This document shows positions 10,085 to 22,191 of a DNA stretch of 64,000 bases, one piece after another (positions within the stretch are counted from its first letter, which is position 1; each line of letters starts with the position of its first letter). The translations under genes and the position numbers were made by a program. The notes under the pieces were generated by a model. It saw only the letters and a program-made list of their open reading frames with translations, was not told where the DNA came from and searched no databases. This DNA comes from Dryococelus australis (taxonomy: Eukaryota; Arthropoda; Insecta; Phasmatodea; Phasmatidae). The stretch is taken from the NCBI GenBank assembly GCA_029891345.1, contig CM057003.1, forward strand, positions 11,758,709-11,822,708, given 5' to 3'.

Positions 10085-10894
10085 TATGAACTTATTCCTT
10101 ACTTCGTAAACTGCGTGCAATTTTGCCGTTCATATCTACCGAATTTGATTTTGCAGTGTCCAAGCCCGTCCCCCGTATTATTATTGGTTTAGATTACAAT
10201 GGTGAGCCTGGGAAAGAACTATGGCTCCAGACGTAACCAGGTTAGGCCAATCCCAGTAAACCCCGTAATGTTCAATATTCTCTGCATTCCTAGGCGTATG
10301 GGGCTCAGCGCTGAGACGCACTAGGCTTTCACTCTTACCTAGGACATTCGACTCTCCTCTAAGTTTTAAGGCGTGTTAGAAAATAATACGAAATTTTGTA
10401 GATTTCTTCGGTTCGAACAACGAACTCACAAAACAGAATCAAAAATACCGCCTCAGCCACACCTGCGATAAGATGTTCTGACACTCGAGCTGTCGGCAGA
10501 ATGTCAACCACCAATCAGTGAATCCGCTGGACTAACAAAGAACCTGCTACGACATAGCCTTTGGCCAATCAGGCGGTAGGTCCGTTTTCACAATATGATA
10601 CGGTTCAATTAGTTAATGAATATGCCAACATTAAAAGGACCACCACACAATTGCGCTTTTTCTTTGTGTATGCGTATTTCGCTCTTAGATATGAGCTATT
10701 TTCGATTAGTTGTGGCACACTAGAGCTAAGCGTTATTATAACAAATGCTGAAATCATCCTTGTTCTTTTAAATAATCCAGAGCTTCACCAAGAAACCGTT
10801 TTATTAGGCGATGGCCTTTCGGGTAACTGCATTAAATACAACGCGTTTTTATTTTCACTTCTTCGACCGTTCCTCCTGCGTTAAGTTTTATGTG
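10085..10894. other. Anonymous sequence, no gene seen
   Basis: The plus-strand frame at 10561-10884 (107 codons) has a hydrophobic start and no recognisable motif. CCAATCAG words near 10511 and 10565 hint at an old REP-G remnant. Confidence 0.4.
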
Positions 10895-11148
10895 GAGAGG
10901 GGAGAGATTTAGCGGCTCTTAACGTCGAGGTCTTGAGAGCCGACGAGGGTGAAGTGAGGTGAATATGGAGCAGCACAGGAATGCAAGGGTTGGGGGAAAC
11001 GGGATATCCCCGGGAAGACCCGCCGACCAAAGGGACCGTCCGGCACGATCCCCAAATGCGAAAATCTGGGAGCGACCCCGCCGGGAACCGAACCAGGTTC
11101 ACCTTGGTGAGAGGCGAGTAGTCCAGCTACTACACCACCGCGGCCCCT
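10895..11148 (-). repeat. SINE-1 copy
   Basis: The minus-strand head (GGGGCCGCGGTGGTGTAGTA, box A degraded) is followed by GGTTCGGTTCCCGGCGGGGT (box B region), the body, and a tail ending in TTAAGAGCCGC near 10920. More diverged at box A than the copy at 545-776. Confidence 0.85.
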
Positions 11149-11596
11149 CCCCCCTCAAGTTTCATTATACGAACGCAACAGCACGTTGTATTTTTATACT
11201 TGAACGTACATCACTTCCGCGTGTAGGATGTTCTTAAAATACAATCTTAATCATGTCTTGCTAATAACTCATATATGATGCAGCTGCAGTGCTCATAATT
11301 AGTGCAGAGTGGAGTTTTGTCAATTCGTGCGGTCTGTTGTGTACTCAGTGTAGACATGAGGACAGTCTTGTCACTTCAGGTACACTTCACAATATAAAAA
11401 AAGGGGGGGGGGAATTGCCCCGTGCTGTAGGACCTTCAGGAGTTGACACGTGGGTAATCAGGTGTCTACAGCCGCTCGTCAGTTGACACAAGTGTGGTTT
11501 GTTTATAATCGTGTGTCGTTAATGTCCTCCCATTGGTAGTTAAGAGTTGTGGGTTTACATAGTCAAAACCTGAGCATACGCAGGGAAACGGAGGTA
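11149..11596. other. Anonymous sequence
   Basis: A poly-G run lies at 11402-11411. Part (11215-11310) resembles 9440-9530 (AAGATAACTCATATGTGAAG-like, AGTGCTCATAATTAGTGCAG), so a further diverged dispersed repeat is likely. Confidence 0.45.
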
Positions 11597-11832
11597 TACG
11601 CTGTTCACGGTAAAGTGAGCACTTTTGAAAGCTCTCTCATTTGGAATAATAATCAATAAATATATTTTATTTTTGCCTCAGGCGTTAACTTCCGAGTGCG
11701 GTGGAATATACACCCTGTGTTTATTACTTACATGGAAATATTTATTTTAAAAGGTGTTAAAAAGGATAACAAATGTCTGAAAGGAAAATGTAACTAGCGC
11801 CTCAAAGTGCTCACTTTACCGCGGAGAGCCTT
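11597..11832 (+). mobile_element. MITE-A copy, TA-flanked
   Basis: Starts after TA with CTGTTCACGGTAAAGTGAGC and ends with CTCACTTTACCGCGGAGAGC before TTTA. Interior blocks: CATTTGGAATAATAATCAAT, GTTAACTTCCGAGTGCGGTG, CTGTGTTTATTACTTACATG. 236 bp, non-coding. Confidence 0.95.
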
Positions 11833-11854
11833 TACCAAACTACAATCGTATTCA

Positions 11855-12125
11855 AATCCGCTAATTTAGGGATTTAGGGTTGTGGAATTTAGGGTGGACG
11901 GATTCGAACGTCACTTTTCCACTGCAGCCCCACTTAACATAGTTATATCCACTGAGCCACTAAGACCCCACTTGATATAGTTCTATCCACTGAGCCACTG
12001 CGGCCCTACTTGGAATCTCGCAATCCACTGAGCCACTAAGGCCCCACTTGATATAGTTCTATCCACTGAGCCACTAAGGCCCCACTTGGAATCGCTCTAT
12101 CCACTGAGTCACTGTGGCCCCACTT
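11855..12125 (-). repeat. Tandem array of 38-bp tRNA-head-like units
   Basis: Five 38-bp units start at 11928, 11966, 12004, 12042 and 12080, with a partial sixth. On the minus strand each contains AGTGGCTCAGTGGATAGA, a close match to the Pol III box A and tRNA D-arm. Downstream on that strand (11905-11915) lies GTTCGAATCC, a box-B match. The whole reads as a tRNA-derived element whose 5' head has been amplified. A second array with the same 38-bp period is at 54868-55237. Transcription is not shown. Confidence 0.9.
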
Positions 12126-12684
12126 AATTAACTCAAGATTAAAGCGAGACATTTAAAGTAAACAAAAATGATATTCCATTACCGTTATTTCTCTATGCAA
12201 TATTCTCTATGCATTAATACAAAACTTTTTATAGGGAAAAAGTAATTTAAAAAATGAGTTTTTAGGATAAAAGGTAATGTTTTCGTAATCTGATCTTGCT
12301 GAAATTCGAACTTGACCTGTATATTACCCTGAGCATTCGCTCTTCAAAATTTGAAGAACTTCGGTTGAGTTTCAAGGGACTTACAGGTATTAAAGACAGA
12401 CAGACAGAGATCGTCTACTTATTATATAGGATACACGGTAATTAAATCATTCTGTTTATAAATAAGTTACTCTCGAGCGTATTTCACGTATTCCTTTTGT
12501 TATTTTATGAACTTAGTAAAAACATATTATTTACATACAATACAACATGGCGAACCTGATTTTATTCCTTTATAACGTACACTTCCACTTTCAACGAATA
12601 GATAACCGTCACTTGTATTTGGCATCAGCCGAAACCAAGGAAATAAAAAGCAAATAAACAACAGCAAACAATCAGACGGAGCTA
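12126..12684. other. Anonymous AT-rich sequence
   Basis: Contains GGACTTACAGGTATTAAAGACAGACAGACAGAG near 12370-12410, a phrase style common in transposon-derived DNA. No gene seen. Confidence 0.4.
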
Positions 12685-12727
12685 TTTGGGGATTCAAAAA
12701 AATTAGACACTAAATCCCCAAATATTT
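12685..12727. repeat. Hairpin
   Basis: TATTTGGGGATT and AAATCCCCAAATA pair around an AT-rich loop of about 16 bases. Confidence 0.8.
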
Positions 12728-12837
12728 AGGGCCTAAACTTTGTCACTTGGTCGCAGTAACCCTAAATAATGGACTCGTAGCGTTTTAGAACACGGCTACC
12801 CTTAAAGACGGTACTCCGAGCACGCTGGAGATCCCAG

Positions 12838-13030
12838 AGTAAATAAGAATACAGAGGTGAAACAGGCGTATATTACAAGACAACAACACGCCGGAACGGA
12901 CCGTTCGCAATTCAGCGTGTGGTAAGTTGCTTGCCCAGCCGACAGGGAACCTTTCGTAACTTGCAGTAGCCAATCAGATACACGGCCCGTTACCGTTCCC
13001 AAAGCCTGGCGCAACCTATCAGTATGGCTG
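12838..13030 (+). repeat. REP-G copy
   Basis: Blocks AATACAGAGGTGAAACAGG, GCAGTAGCCAATCAGATAC, GGCCCGTTACCGTTCCC and GCGCAACCTATCAG match copies near 41.9 and 32.1 kb. Confidence 0.7.
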
Positions 13031-13046
13031 TGCAACATAGGGAATT

Positions 13047-13070
13047 TGATGTCGATTGTAGTCGACATCT
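13047..13070. repeat. Short palindrome in a GTCGA-rich patch
   Basis: GATGTCGA and TCGACATC flank six bases. GTCGA or TCGAC recurs through about 13145. Confidence 0.75.
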
Positions 13071-13189
13071 GTCGCATATCGACAAAAGTCCAACGTGTCG
13101 GTCTCGACGATACCAACGATGGTCTTGACTCTCGACTATGTCGACTTCGACCTGTCAATCATTTGTGTGCACTCAGTGAAACAATCTTC

Positions 13190-13457
13190 TGCGTATGAAC
13201 TATTTATTTTAAGTATTACCAACACACCTATTTTCATACTGTTTTTATTTACCCTAATTATAATTTAAATATTATAATTTGTAGATAAAATGTATGTAAT
13301 AGTAGAATTTAACAAAAATATGTGTTTTCCTGTTAGCAGAAGTATAAAACATTGTTGACACTTGGCATATTCAGGAAACCACCAAACACGTAGTCAATGA
13401 GGTGAATTCTCCAATGTTTGATTCAAAACACGCGAAGAAACCACGAATATACCATAT
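13190..13457 (-). mobile_element. MITE-C partial copy
   Basis: Minus-strand MITE-C left half: GCGTGTTTTGAATCAAACATTGGAGAA-like start, an AT-rich middle, and TAATACTTAAAATAAATAGT at the broken inner end. The end GAAACCACGAATATACCATA is retained; the other terminus is missing. Confidence 0.75.
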
Positions 13458-13900
13458 CTACTGTTTGCCACGGCGCACGCAGTCGGACGGAGCCGCGCGG
13501 CAGTGGACACGAAGTGAGTGGGGTGACCATGCCACCTCCCCTCCCTCTCAATCTTGCAGTCTGCACGGTTACTTGCTCATCCAGCGCATCATGACTCTTC
13601 GCAGACCTTGCGCCGCACGATAAGGGGCGAGCCCCTCCCCCGCCCCCTCGACCTTATTGTAGAGCGAACACACATCGATGCAATTTGACAGGCCGTGCCC
13701 GAACTCCCGGATGCAGCCCGGAGCCCGGTTCCCTGGTCCTACTTCTCCATATCGGGACCACGCTCGCGTGGATGTGTTCGCTCTGTGGTGCTCGCTTGAC
13801 CACACCTGCCGCAGCAGTTAGCTTGCGTTCATGATGAGAGACACGACCCAACTGGCAAGTCGGCGAGCGAGCGAAACGTACCCTCAAATATTACCTTGTA
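13458..13900. other. GC-rich anonymous segment
   Basis: CpG-rich. A pyrimidine tract ending in CAG at 13558 precedes an open stretch, but the frame is short and unsupported. The 77- and 78-codon minus-strand frames are not recognisable. Confidence 0.35.
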
Positions 13901-14700
13901 GTAAACCAACCTTTTTATTATTTTATTAAAACGTCAAACTGCCGCAGCTATAAACATATATTTAAAAAAAAGAATGAACTTTGAAACTTTCAACCATACG
14001 AACACAAAACCTTCTGTAATAAGTTGTTCAAATTCCTCAGCAGTATGCATGTAATAGCGGTCCAGGTCTTACATAACTTTTTCGTCCTTTTCGGCGCATA
14101 GAATTATGACCACCTAAGATAAACATTCATTTGGCGTAGCTTTGTGCCACTTAAGTGTAACTTAGCACTACCCCTTAACGTTGCACTTCCTAGTTTTATT
14201 TATAAGTTAGTAACACAGTAAAGCGGACAGACTCTTTGAACCTTCATTTAAAATCATACCAGACAGGTGGTTCAAAGTTTCCCACGCGCACTGCTGCTAA
14301 GTTATCTAAAATGTCTGTATAGTAAGTTATTAAAAAATTATTTAATTAAAAATTCGCTTAAGTGTTTTCCCGGATTCGGGACTCGCTCGATATTTTCTTA
14401 TTCCGAGACTCAGCTCTCAATGTATTCTGTAGTTTACAATGTTTCCTACATCGGTAGCACAAGCCAGGTGTTATGTACCGCTTCGCACCTAATCAACTGC
14501 ACACAAATATTTTCCAAGTTTTTCTTAACATTTATTTGCAACATGTTAAATAGGGCCCACTCACCAAGGAAAAAACTTCATAAATTGCCCAAGATAAGAT
14601 TGAATATTATATTGTGTGTATATTATAATATATTACGTGTATTTATATTTTGATATGACGCTAACACATAATCTTATCTAATGTATGTTTTTCTGTTTTG
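13901..14700. other. Anonymous AT-rich sequence
   Basis: The 128-codon frame at 14267-14653 is low-complexity and AT-driven, with no motif I recognise. No window-internal repeat found. Confidence 0.4.
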
Positions 14701-14706
14701 TTTCAG

Positions 14707-14755
14707 GTACGTATACACCTACAGGACGCTTCTGTTCTCTGTGGCTATATTGACG
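14707..14755 (+). other. Candidate short exon (weak)
   Basis: A polypyrimidine tract and TTTCAG precede an open stretch reading YVYTYRTLLFSVAILTV in one frame, followed by GTCAGT, a poor donor. The hydrophobic character would suit a membrane segment. It could equally be chance in AT-rich DNA. Confidence 0.12.
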
Positions 14756-14775
14756 GTCAGTATACAAAAGTAACT

Positions 14776-15621
14776 TAAATTACATAAAAGTGTTATTAAG
14801 TAGCAACTAACTTTGAATACGAGTCTAAGATTTTTTCAGGATGATGAGGCTCAATGCTTCCAGATTATACGCCAAAAAACGTTAGTTGTTTTTTTATTAT
14901 TTTTAAGGCAGTTTTTTTAAAAAATATTTTTTTTCGTGTTAAAAGTTATTGAAATCAGTTATTGTGTTGTTCGTTTAAAATTGAAATGCATTCGCACTCT
15001 AAACGAGAAGTAGCGTTTATCGTAGTAGTCTGTAGTCTGCGTTCATAAGTAGCAAGAGCAACCTCGTACAAATGTTTACGCAATACTACATCGTCAGTCG
15101 CCCTTTCCATTGTATGAATGATACGCTGGAGTGCCGTCGGAGACCTAATGGAGAGGAAGGCAGATGTCAGTCACACTTCACCTTGCAGTGATACACCATG
15201 CGTGCACGTGAGGTGGTAACGTCGGACATGTCAACAACCGATTGCGCACTCACCTTCCTTTGTATTCGTGCGTAAGCCGACTCAACTCCAGTCGAGCAGC
15301 AAGCGTCTGTGGACAGTCGTTGCCCAAATATTCATTAAATGCCCTAGGCTAGTTTAAACTGCAAAAGCACTCATTCGACTAGTATAAGGTTAGTTTAGTT
15401 TGGTTAGTTGAGACTATAAAAACGTATTCGCCTACTATCCTAGGTCTGTTTCTGTGGTCCTGTTGGGTTGGAATACTAAATAATAATAATAATGGGTTAA
15501 AAAGCGCATGCCAGTAGTCGTGATGGCCGCTCTCAGACGTAAGTTCAGTAATCATCACAGCGTCGGCGTTCTACAGCCAATTGTGCTGAGTAGAGTTGTA
15601 GTAGAGGTGGGTAGTAGAGTA
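14776..15621. other. Anonymous sequence
   Basis: No gene or window-internal repeat recognised. Confidence 0.4.
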
Positions 15622-15858
15622 TAGGCTGTTCACGGTAAAGTGAGCACTTTTGAAGCCCTAGTTACTTTTTCCTTTCGGCTACTTTTTATCCTTTAACCAC
15701 ATTTTAAAATAATCATTGCTGTATAAGTAATAAATTAAGTGTGTGTTTTCCACCGCACTCGGAAGTAAACTTCTAAGGCTAAAATAAAAATATATTTATT
15801 GACAATTATTCCAACTGAAGGAACTTTCAGAAGTGCTCACTTTAACTTGAACGGCCTA
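15622..15858 (-). mobile_element. MITE-A copy, TA-flanked, inverted
   Basis: Symmetrical ends TATAGGCTGTTCACGG and GGCCTATA include the TA duplication on both sides. The interior is the reverse of the 11597 copy (AGTTACTTTTTCCTTTCGGC, CCACCGCACTCGGAAGT, TATTGACAATTATTCCAAC). 237 bp. Confidence 0.95.
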
Positions 15859-16074
15859 TATCAACCTGTTACTTTGTATTTGATATCGATTTCTAACATG
15901 TACTGTAAACGATTACACTTCAGAAATGTAAGATACGTTTAGTATCATTTTAAAATTCGTCTATGTGTTGCATCTGCAGTTCTATGTGACAGATGCAAGT
16001 TTAACTATAAAAAAAAAAAACAATTCAGTTAAAATTCAGTTTATTGGTTGAAGTATGCAAAGTATAAAATGTAA

Positions 16075-16075
<1 letters not shown>

Positions 16076-16105
<30 letters not shown>

Positions 16106-16107
16106 TT
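16076..16107. repeat. (GT)n(AT)n microsatellite
   Basis: A short GT run continues into about 10 TA units. Confidence 0.95.
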
Positions 16108-16865
16108 ATTTATAAAGTTGGCTATCCTCTATGAAAAAATAATTCTCAAAAATTAAGTATTTTTTCTGCTCTTGATACTGGCTCTGTAATTCATATTTCA
16201 CTATAAAGGCTACCTGTGTGGTACCAACCCAAAACACGTATTTGATAATACGCGTACTTGATAACACGCATACCTGATACCACGTGTACCTGATAACATA
16301 CACCGACGAAGCCACACCAGAGACCTGTAAGAGTAGAGCTGTACTCGGGAAATCCTGTATCAGATGCAGAAAGTTTCATATACTTTGTACCAGATACACT
16401 TCTCTATCAGTTTCAGTTTCAAATAGGAAACGAAAATTGCTGTGGCAACCAATCCCTAAATTATAGTATCCGGCAGACGTCTGGGCACGCCAGTTCCCTC
16501 ATGCTCGCTAGGGCTTAGCCGGTCACGTACCGGTATGTAGATGAGCCGCAACGGCACGGCCCGGGAACGTATGCGCCGTCCCACCAACATCCGCTCTTAA
16601 GTCTTCGGTAACTGCAGTAAGAGTGCACCACGTGATGTTTGTAAGACAGCTAGTAGTTTTTTTAGTGTCGGGCTCGTACAACTTATGCAATTTGCCCTAC
16701 ACGCATGATCGCACAGCCTTATTCTCGAGGCGTTGAACGCCGCAACTTTGAATACAATTAAACGATATCAAAATACGTTTCCGGATATAAGTGTACAGGG
16801 CTTTTGTGTTTCTATTGGTCCACAGAAACTATGTGTGGAGTTTGGCTACTGATTTGCCAAACATT
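16108..16865. other. Anonymous sequence
   Basis: Contains an imperfect tandem of a GATAATACGCGTACTT-like word (16242-16298). No gene seen. Confidence 0.4.
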
Positions 16866-17182
16866 GTGTATATTTAACGGGAACACTGTCGGCCGAGCGC
16901 ACAGTAAACTCCTTTAACGACGGAAAAAGAATAGTTCCATGTCCTAACGTTGAACTGGATGTGCTAGAAAAACATTTGTGAATACAGAAATCATTAAAGT
17001 GTAATAATTAGCACATTTGTAAAATATTTACTTTCCTAACAATTTCACTATTTCACTTGACTGGCGCATAAATTAAGTAATCAGTACCATAGTAAAGTTA
17101 ATTTTTACACACAGTAGAAGAATACACAGCGTGCATACAATTAGAGCTTTCGAAAGAACTCAGTTTAACCATGTGCGACCTA
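16866..17182 (-). mobile_element. MITE-B copy, left end missing
   Basis: Inverted MITE-B interior (GTGTCCTAACGTTGAAC-like, TTTCACTTGACTGGCGCATA, GAAGAATACACAGCGTGCAT) ends in a worn terminus GAACTCAGTTTAACCATGTG followed by CGACCTATA. Confidence 0.75.
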
Positions 17183-18554
17183 TAAACGGCACTTAAACCA
17201 TCAATAGCCATCTGTTGAAACGTACATATAGTTTTTATTATTTGATGTCTTACGCTGAACTGGGTCTGATGTCAGCAAAATCGGGGTACCTAATCGTCCC
17301 GCACAGTACACAGCTGCGTAATACTTGTGCATTATTTATTTCTGAATAACACGCGAAGCTACCATGCGCTGGTGTTCTTCGTCAACAATTGCAACCCTCT
17401 CGAAGAATTGCAGCCAGCGTTGCTTACACTGTAGTTAAATAGGAATACGATTCTCGTCTCCTGCAGCCGCGTCAACTGCTGTTCTCACGCCCTGCATTTC
17501 TGCGCCATAGCTCCTTGCGACAAGCCTAATAATAGGTCGGGCCAATAGTTTTCTTAGCGGCATGGAATGCGCGTTGAGTTATAAACGCTGGGTTCCTGAT
17601 CTCACAAAATAAAATCAAAATTTTGCTTGAAAGTGCAAATAAGCCACAACATTCGTAAAATTCCTTCTTCTACTACCTGGTAAAAACAGCTGCACCTTGC
17701 TTTTAACGCGATGTTTAAATAAGAATCACGTTAGTTCCGTAGAACAATCAAAAATTGGTTGACAACGTGACACATTCAACGTATTCATAATATAATTTTA
17801 CCAATTTGTTTTGTTGTAAAAATCTGATGGTCGTATTTTGTATACTAATTTTTTAGTCTAATAAATTTTAGGGCGAAGATTTGAGCAAGGACTTGAGGGA
17901 CAGCGCAGCGAACAAAAGCTTGCACGTGATTGCACTCCGGACAACCGGGTTTCTCAGGAAACGGAACAACGCCGAAAATATCTAACGTATCACGGCTCTT
18001 CGCCTCGTACGACTCGTTCGTAGCACTTTTACAGCTCGTAATTTTGAGAAGCCGACGAAGATATTATTTAATTTTTATTCTGGCGTGAATATATTATTTT
18101 TTTTCCAAATACATATAGGAATTGCGAATATTTAGACTTGTGGCTTGACGGGAATAAATTAGAAGTACTTTTCAACACGCGAAGTTTCGTTTCTGTTCTG
18201 AGTAATTCTTTATATTGCCAGCATTGCGGTACGTGTAGTTTAAGGGGGGGGGGGTTGCGTTTAAATTATCCTTAGAAAATAAAATGAAATGGTCAATATA
18301 ATATATAAGTCGCCTAGGATCTGTGCTGCATTTTACAGTGTGTCTTTTAGCTAATCCGCAGGATAAAAAAAAATATCTTATGTAGAATCCAATTTGTTAC
18401 TTAAAAAAAAAAAACTTTATGAAAGTTGTTCCAGTCAAGGTAGAGTGGATAACATATCACAGCTTGTAAAATATATTTTTACATGTTTTTTTAAATTTAA
18501 TTTTTTAGGTTTTTTAATGCACCCAAACATTAGCAAGACCTTAATACGAGAACA
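17183..18554. other. Anonymous sequence, no gene seen
   Basis: AT-rich with a poly-G run at 18244-18253 and an A run near 18402. No reading frame of note and no repeat seen elsewhere in the window. Confidence 0.45.
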
Positions 18555-18715
18555 TTATACATTGAGGACTGGGGAAGGAATCGGCCATTCTAGCATTCGC
18601 CTAGAGTGACTTTGGAAACCCCTGGATTCAGGATAGTTGTAACAGGACTATAATCCAGGGTCGTCTCGGATGCGAGTGCTTTATTTCGCCACAGCACCAC
18701 CTCGCTCACTTCTGT
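18555..18715 (-). repeat. SINE-2 copy with internal hairpin
   Basis: Body block TTCTAGCATTCGCCTAGAG and head block GTCGTCTCGGATGCGAGTGC match the copy at 63288-63460. Where that copy has the box-B region, this one has a perfect-arm hairpin: CCCTGGATT and AATCCAGGG outside, ATAGT and ACTAT inside. Confidence 0.6.
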
Positions 18716-20367
18716 TTCAAACTAACAAAGGACTCTTTATTTTTAAAGTGAATTATCAAAAAAGATGAGAAAAAATAACTAAAAAAATACTTAAGCTAAT
18801 GTAACGGCCTTTTTATAAAAGTTTTCAGAATTTATTTTTCTGCCAAATGGGGCGTGAGGGTTGTAACGCAAAGAGCGTGTATTATTCATATCACTTGTAA
18901 AGTAGAATGTCCATTCGTTAACTACTTTGACTTAGCTAACTTCCTTGAGAGCACTGAGCCAGTTTATCTTCTCCAGATGTTCCGGCGAAGTAATTCTCGT
19001 GGTAACCGAGGCTGATTTATAAACTGGACCCCGATTGACTCCATTGAACAGCTCGAGTAACCAGGCGTAGTGTAGTTCACTAACAAAGATATCGACCGCT
19101 TATTCACTTGATGTGTCGCGACTTCCGCTTATGAATTATGACGCCCCTCGAGCCTTTATTGCCGTTATTCGCAGCGCTTTCGTGTTTTCTCTTTCAGATC
19201 TAGTTTTTTTTTCCTTTCTGAAGGAGTTATTTCATGCAGGCAAACACAGTGCACGCGGTAATACAATTAAGTTACGCGAGGAAGTTGAAAACCAGTTTCC
19301 AACTGGTTATTTTATGATATGTTGGAAAAAGAAAACAATTTCTTTGAATCGCCACACTGAAGTTGAAGTGTTTGAAAACCTAACGTTTGCCATTACATTG
19401 ATAGAGAGAGAACACCAATGTATACCTCCCTATTTCGATATATTTAATGTAAAATATTGAGAACAATTTTCATATCCGACTTCCAGTTTTTCACATCGCT
19501 CGATTCAATCGATCGCAGCTATTTCTTGTGTTTTATATTAAGGTCAGCTATACTCCCGTGATTATAAATCGCTCTTTCTTGCAGTACCAAAAAAATTAAC
19601 TCACATCAAATACTTACATTACATTACGTTTACGAAGGCAATGCCCATTGCTATTGCCTCGTACGGTTATCTGTATGACACTTTTTAATTACAAAAATTC
19701 GCTGCTTTTTGTCTATGAAATTCGAGGTTTGTTTAAAATGATTTATGACGCGGATAAACAACTACTAACTAAAAGACAAACATAAATTATTTGAGTAGTA
19801 CAAACTAAGCAGTATTCATGATCAAGAAAAAAATCGTGCCAACCAAAAAGAATAGTGTTTAACATTCCTGTACTGGCTGTGTTGGCCATGTATAGATAAC
19901 AGTATAACAAACCATTGAATGACAAAGCGAATATTCTTAACAAAAGACCACAAAATATTTTTCATGTAGACCTACAAACAAAACTTTTATGCTTAACTAG
20001 TCAAGCAAGAAATCGTTGTGAAGATGAAAAGTGCACGTCAGAAAGTAAAGGGATGATTTTAAAAAACAGCTACTCAAACTGTATGCATAAAATATATATA
20101 TATATATATTAAAATAAAGTTTTTGACTGGTGCTTTTGACCGTGCATGAGGTAGGACGAACTAAAACTTGATATTCCAGGTTTTATTTACCCATGGATAT
20201 TCAGATATTAAGGTGCATTAGCTTGAACTACACAATATAACATTAGTTATAATATAAATACAAGATTAATATTTACAAAATTACACATGCTAGTATCATG
20301 AAGTTCTTATATAAAATATATATTTTATTTAACGCCACAAAGTATTGTGTTAATTAGAAGTTAATTC

Positions 20368-20371
<4 letters not shown>
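18716..20371. other. Anonymous sequence, no gene seen
   Basis: The longest frame (115 codons, 19113-19460, plus) has no recognisable motif. An (AT)n run lies at 20091-20109. Confidence 0.45.

Positions 20372-20450
<79 letters not shown>
20372..20450. repeat. Compound (TA)n(GA)n microsatellite
   Basis: About 49 bases of TA followed by 15 GA units. Confidence 0.97.
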
Positions 20451-20453
<3 letters not shown>

Positions 20454-20522
20454 TGTCCTTTAAAGAACTGCCTTCAAAGTTAGGAATTTTCGCATAAAGA
20501 ACGTATAACGTAATAACTCATA

Positions 20523-20928
20523 TAGGCTGTTCACGGTAAAATGAGCACTTTTGAAAGCGTGTGCACGTTGTGTATTCCTCCGGCTTATGTAAAATTACTT
20601 TGCTCTGGGTCCCATCACTTTATTCATGCGTCTGTCAGGTGAAACTGTTAAATTATTAGAAAAATAAATATTTTTCAAAACTGCTATCGTTTTTATACTG
20701 CAATACATTAGATAAAATAGAAAACGAAAGAAATAGTTTAAGTTATCAGAAATGGTCACCTAACACTTTTTATGCGACTGTAAAAGATATGTAACTACGT
20801 TTCATCCATCGTTACCGACTTTACTGGGCGCATGTCACTCAATGCGCCCGTTAAAATAAATGCAGGTAGGGGCAGTGACGTTTTCTAAGGTTGATTTCAA
20901 AAGTGCTCACTTTATCGTGATGAGCCTT
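20523..20928 (+). mobile_element. MITE-B copy, TA-flanked
   Basis: TATAGGCTGTTCACGGTAAA at left and TTTATCGTGATGAGCCTTTA at right include the flanking TA. The interior carries TTTATTCATGCGTCTGTCAG, CTTTACTGGGCGCATGTCAC and GCAGGTAGGGGCAGTGACG. 406 bp, non-coding. Confidence 0.95.
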
Positions 20929-20932
20929 TACA

Positions 20933-21684
20933 CATAATTGCTGTCTCTCAAAGGAATAAGTTCTACAGGAATTTTTCAGGTGTCTAACTAGGGCGGTCGG
21001 CAAATTCGGGCAGTCTCTTTTCATCGCCAGGCTATAGTTGTCCACGTAAATTTGGCGACGTATTTGCTAAGTGTTACGCTCATATGTAGAAGAGTTCGGA
21101 CCAGTGTTAGTTCGCATCCAACTTCTTAAATAAATAATTTTTGAACGTCAAGTTTTGTTTTTATCGGCACGTGAATTAATCGTAGATTCACATCCACAGT
21201 TACTGCATACAGCCCACAATATTTGCCCGCTAGTTTCAGTATATGCGACTAGGCCTATCCAAAATGCGACCTTCAATTTCCCGAATTTATTTATCTAATA
21301 GGCCTCAAAACTGTTTCAATCCAAGAAAACTCAAAACTTTCCTTCTACCCGTGGCTCGATCTTCCGAGACTTCTCCTTTGCGAAATATCATTCCTCACAA
21401 GTTTGACTTATCTTTCTTCTTGCAATACTACCAATTCACCTATTTCGTCCTCTCCTGCGTGAAGCTATCATTTCAGTAATGTTGTCAGTTTGGAAATATT
21501 CTCATACATTCACAATACTTTTTCTTTTTTTTTTTATTCAGTGGAGGTATATTGGATGTTTCCCTCGATATTCGCATATCTTTGACCTCCATTTGGTGCT
21601 GGGTACGTTTTGTTTGACTTCGCTCCTCCGCTTAGTCTTACTACAGTTATATATATATTCTCGCTTTAGTAACCCCGCTATAGA
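20933..21684. other. Anonymous sequence
   Basis: Two adjacent short plus-strand frames (21243-21479 and 21479-21697) are pyrimidine-rich and unrecognisable. No repeat found. Confidence 0.4.
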
Positions 21685-21960
21685 TAGAGACTTGTAAAAT
21701 TCGCGAGTTCGAAGACCTGTAGGCTAGACTTCACAGTCTCATAATATACTCACGCAGACATAAACTGCTTATTGGTTGCTTGTTGGGACAGTACAAGGCG
21801 GTGATCGGTCCTACAGTTTATTGCATGTTTGCTATTTGGTCATTCATTTGTAAGATGAGTCTAAAACAACGCGATGACCAATTGCAAAAGTAACATGAAC
21901 GTACAAGTTTGTGGGTGCCAACTTGTCTGGAATTGAACCCGCGAATTTTTCAGGTCTCTA
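21685..21960 (+). mobile_element. hAT-like MITE with perfect 8-bp TSD
   Basis: Ends TAGAGACTTGTAAAATTCGC and GCGAATTTTTCAGGTCTCTA are inverted. GCTATAGA occurs exactly at 21677-21684 and 21961-21968. Eight-bp duplications with such ends fit the hAT superfamily. 276 bp, no coding capacity. Confidence 0.93.
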
Positions 21961-22191
21961 GCTATAGATATTTATTATACCATGATAGGTAATTGAGACA
22001 ATTGGCTATTGTAATGTATTTTTTTATTTGTTCCTGTATTTCTTTTATGCTAAACCTGGATTTCTTGTTGTTAATCACAAATATTCTGTATGTGATACAT
22101 GGTCAAATATACGTCTGTCGTCCATCAAATTACTACATAAACGGTCTTTTGCAGTATTCGTGTTTTTTTTTTGTCTTCTGTTTGGAACTAG

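Noticed and set aside
11860-11905. Telomeric repeat remnant
   Set aside because: Only three degenerate TTTAGGG-like words, not a tandem TTAGG or TTAGGG array.
13559-13620. Exon after the CCCTCTCAATCTTGCAG tract
   Set aside because: Acceptor looks good, but the frames are short, compositional and have no clear donor.
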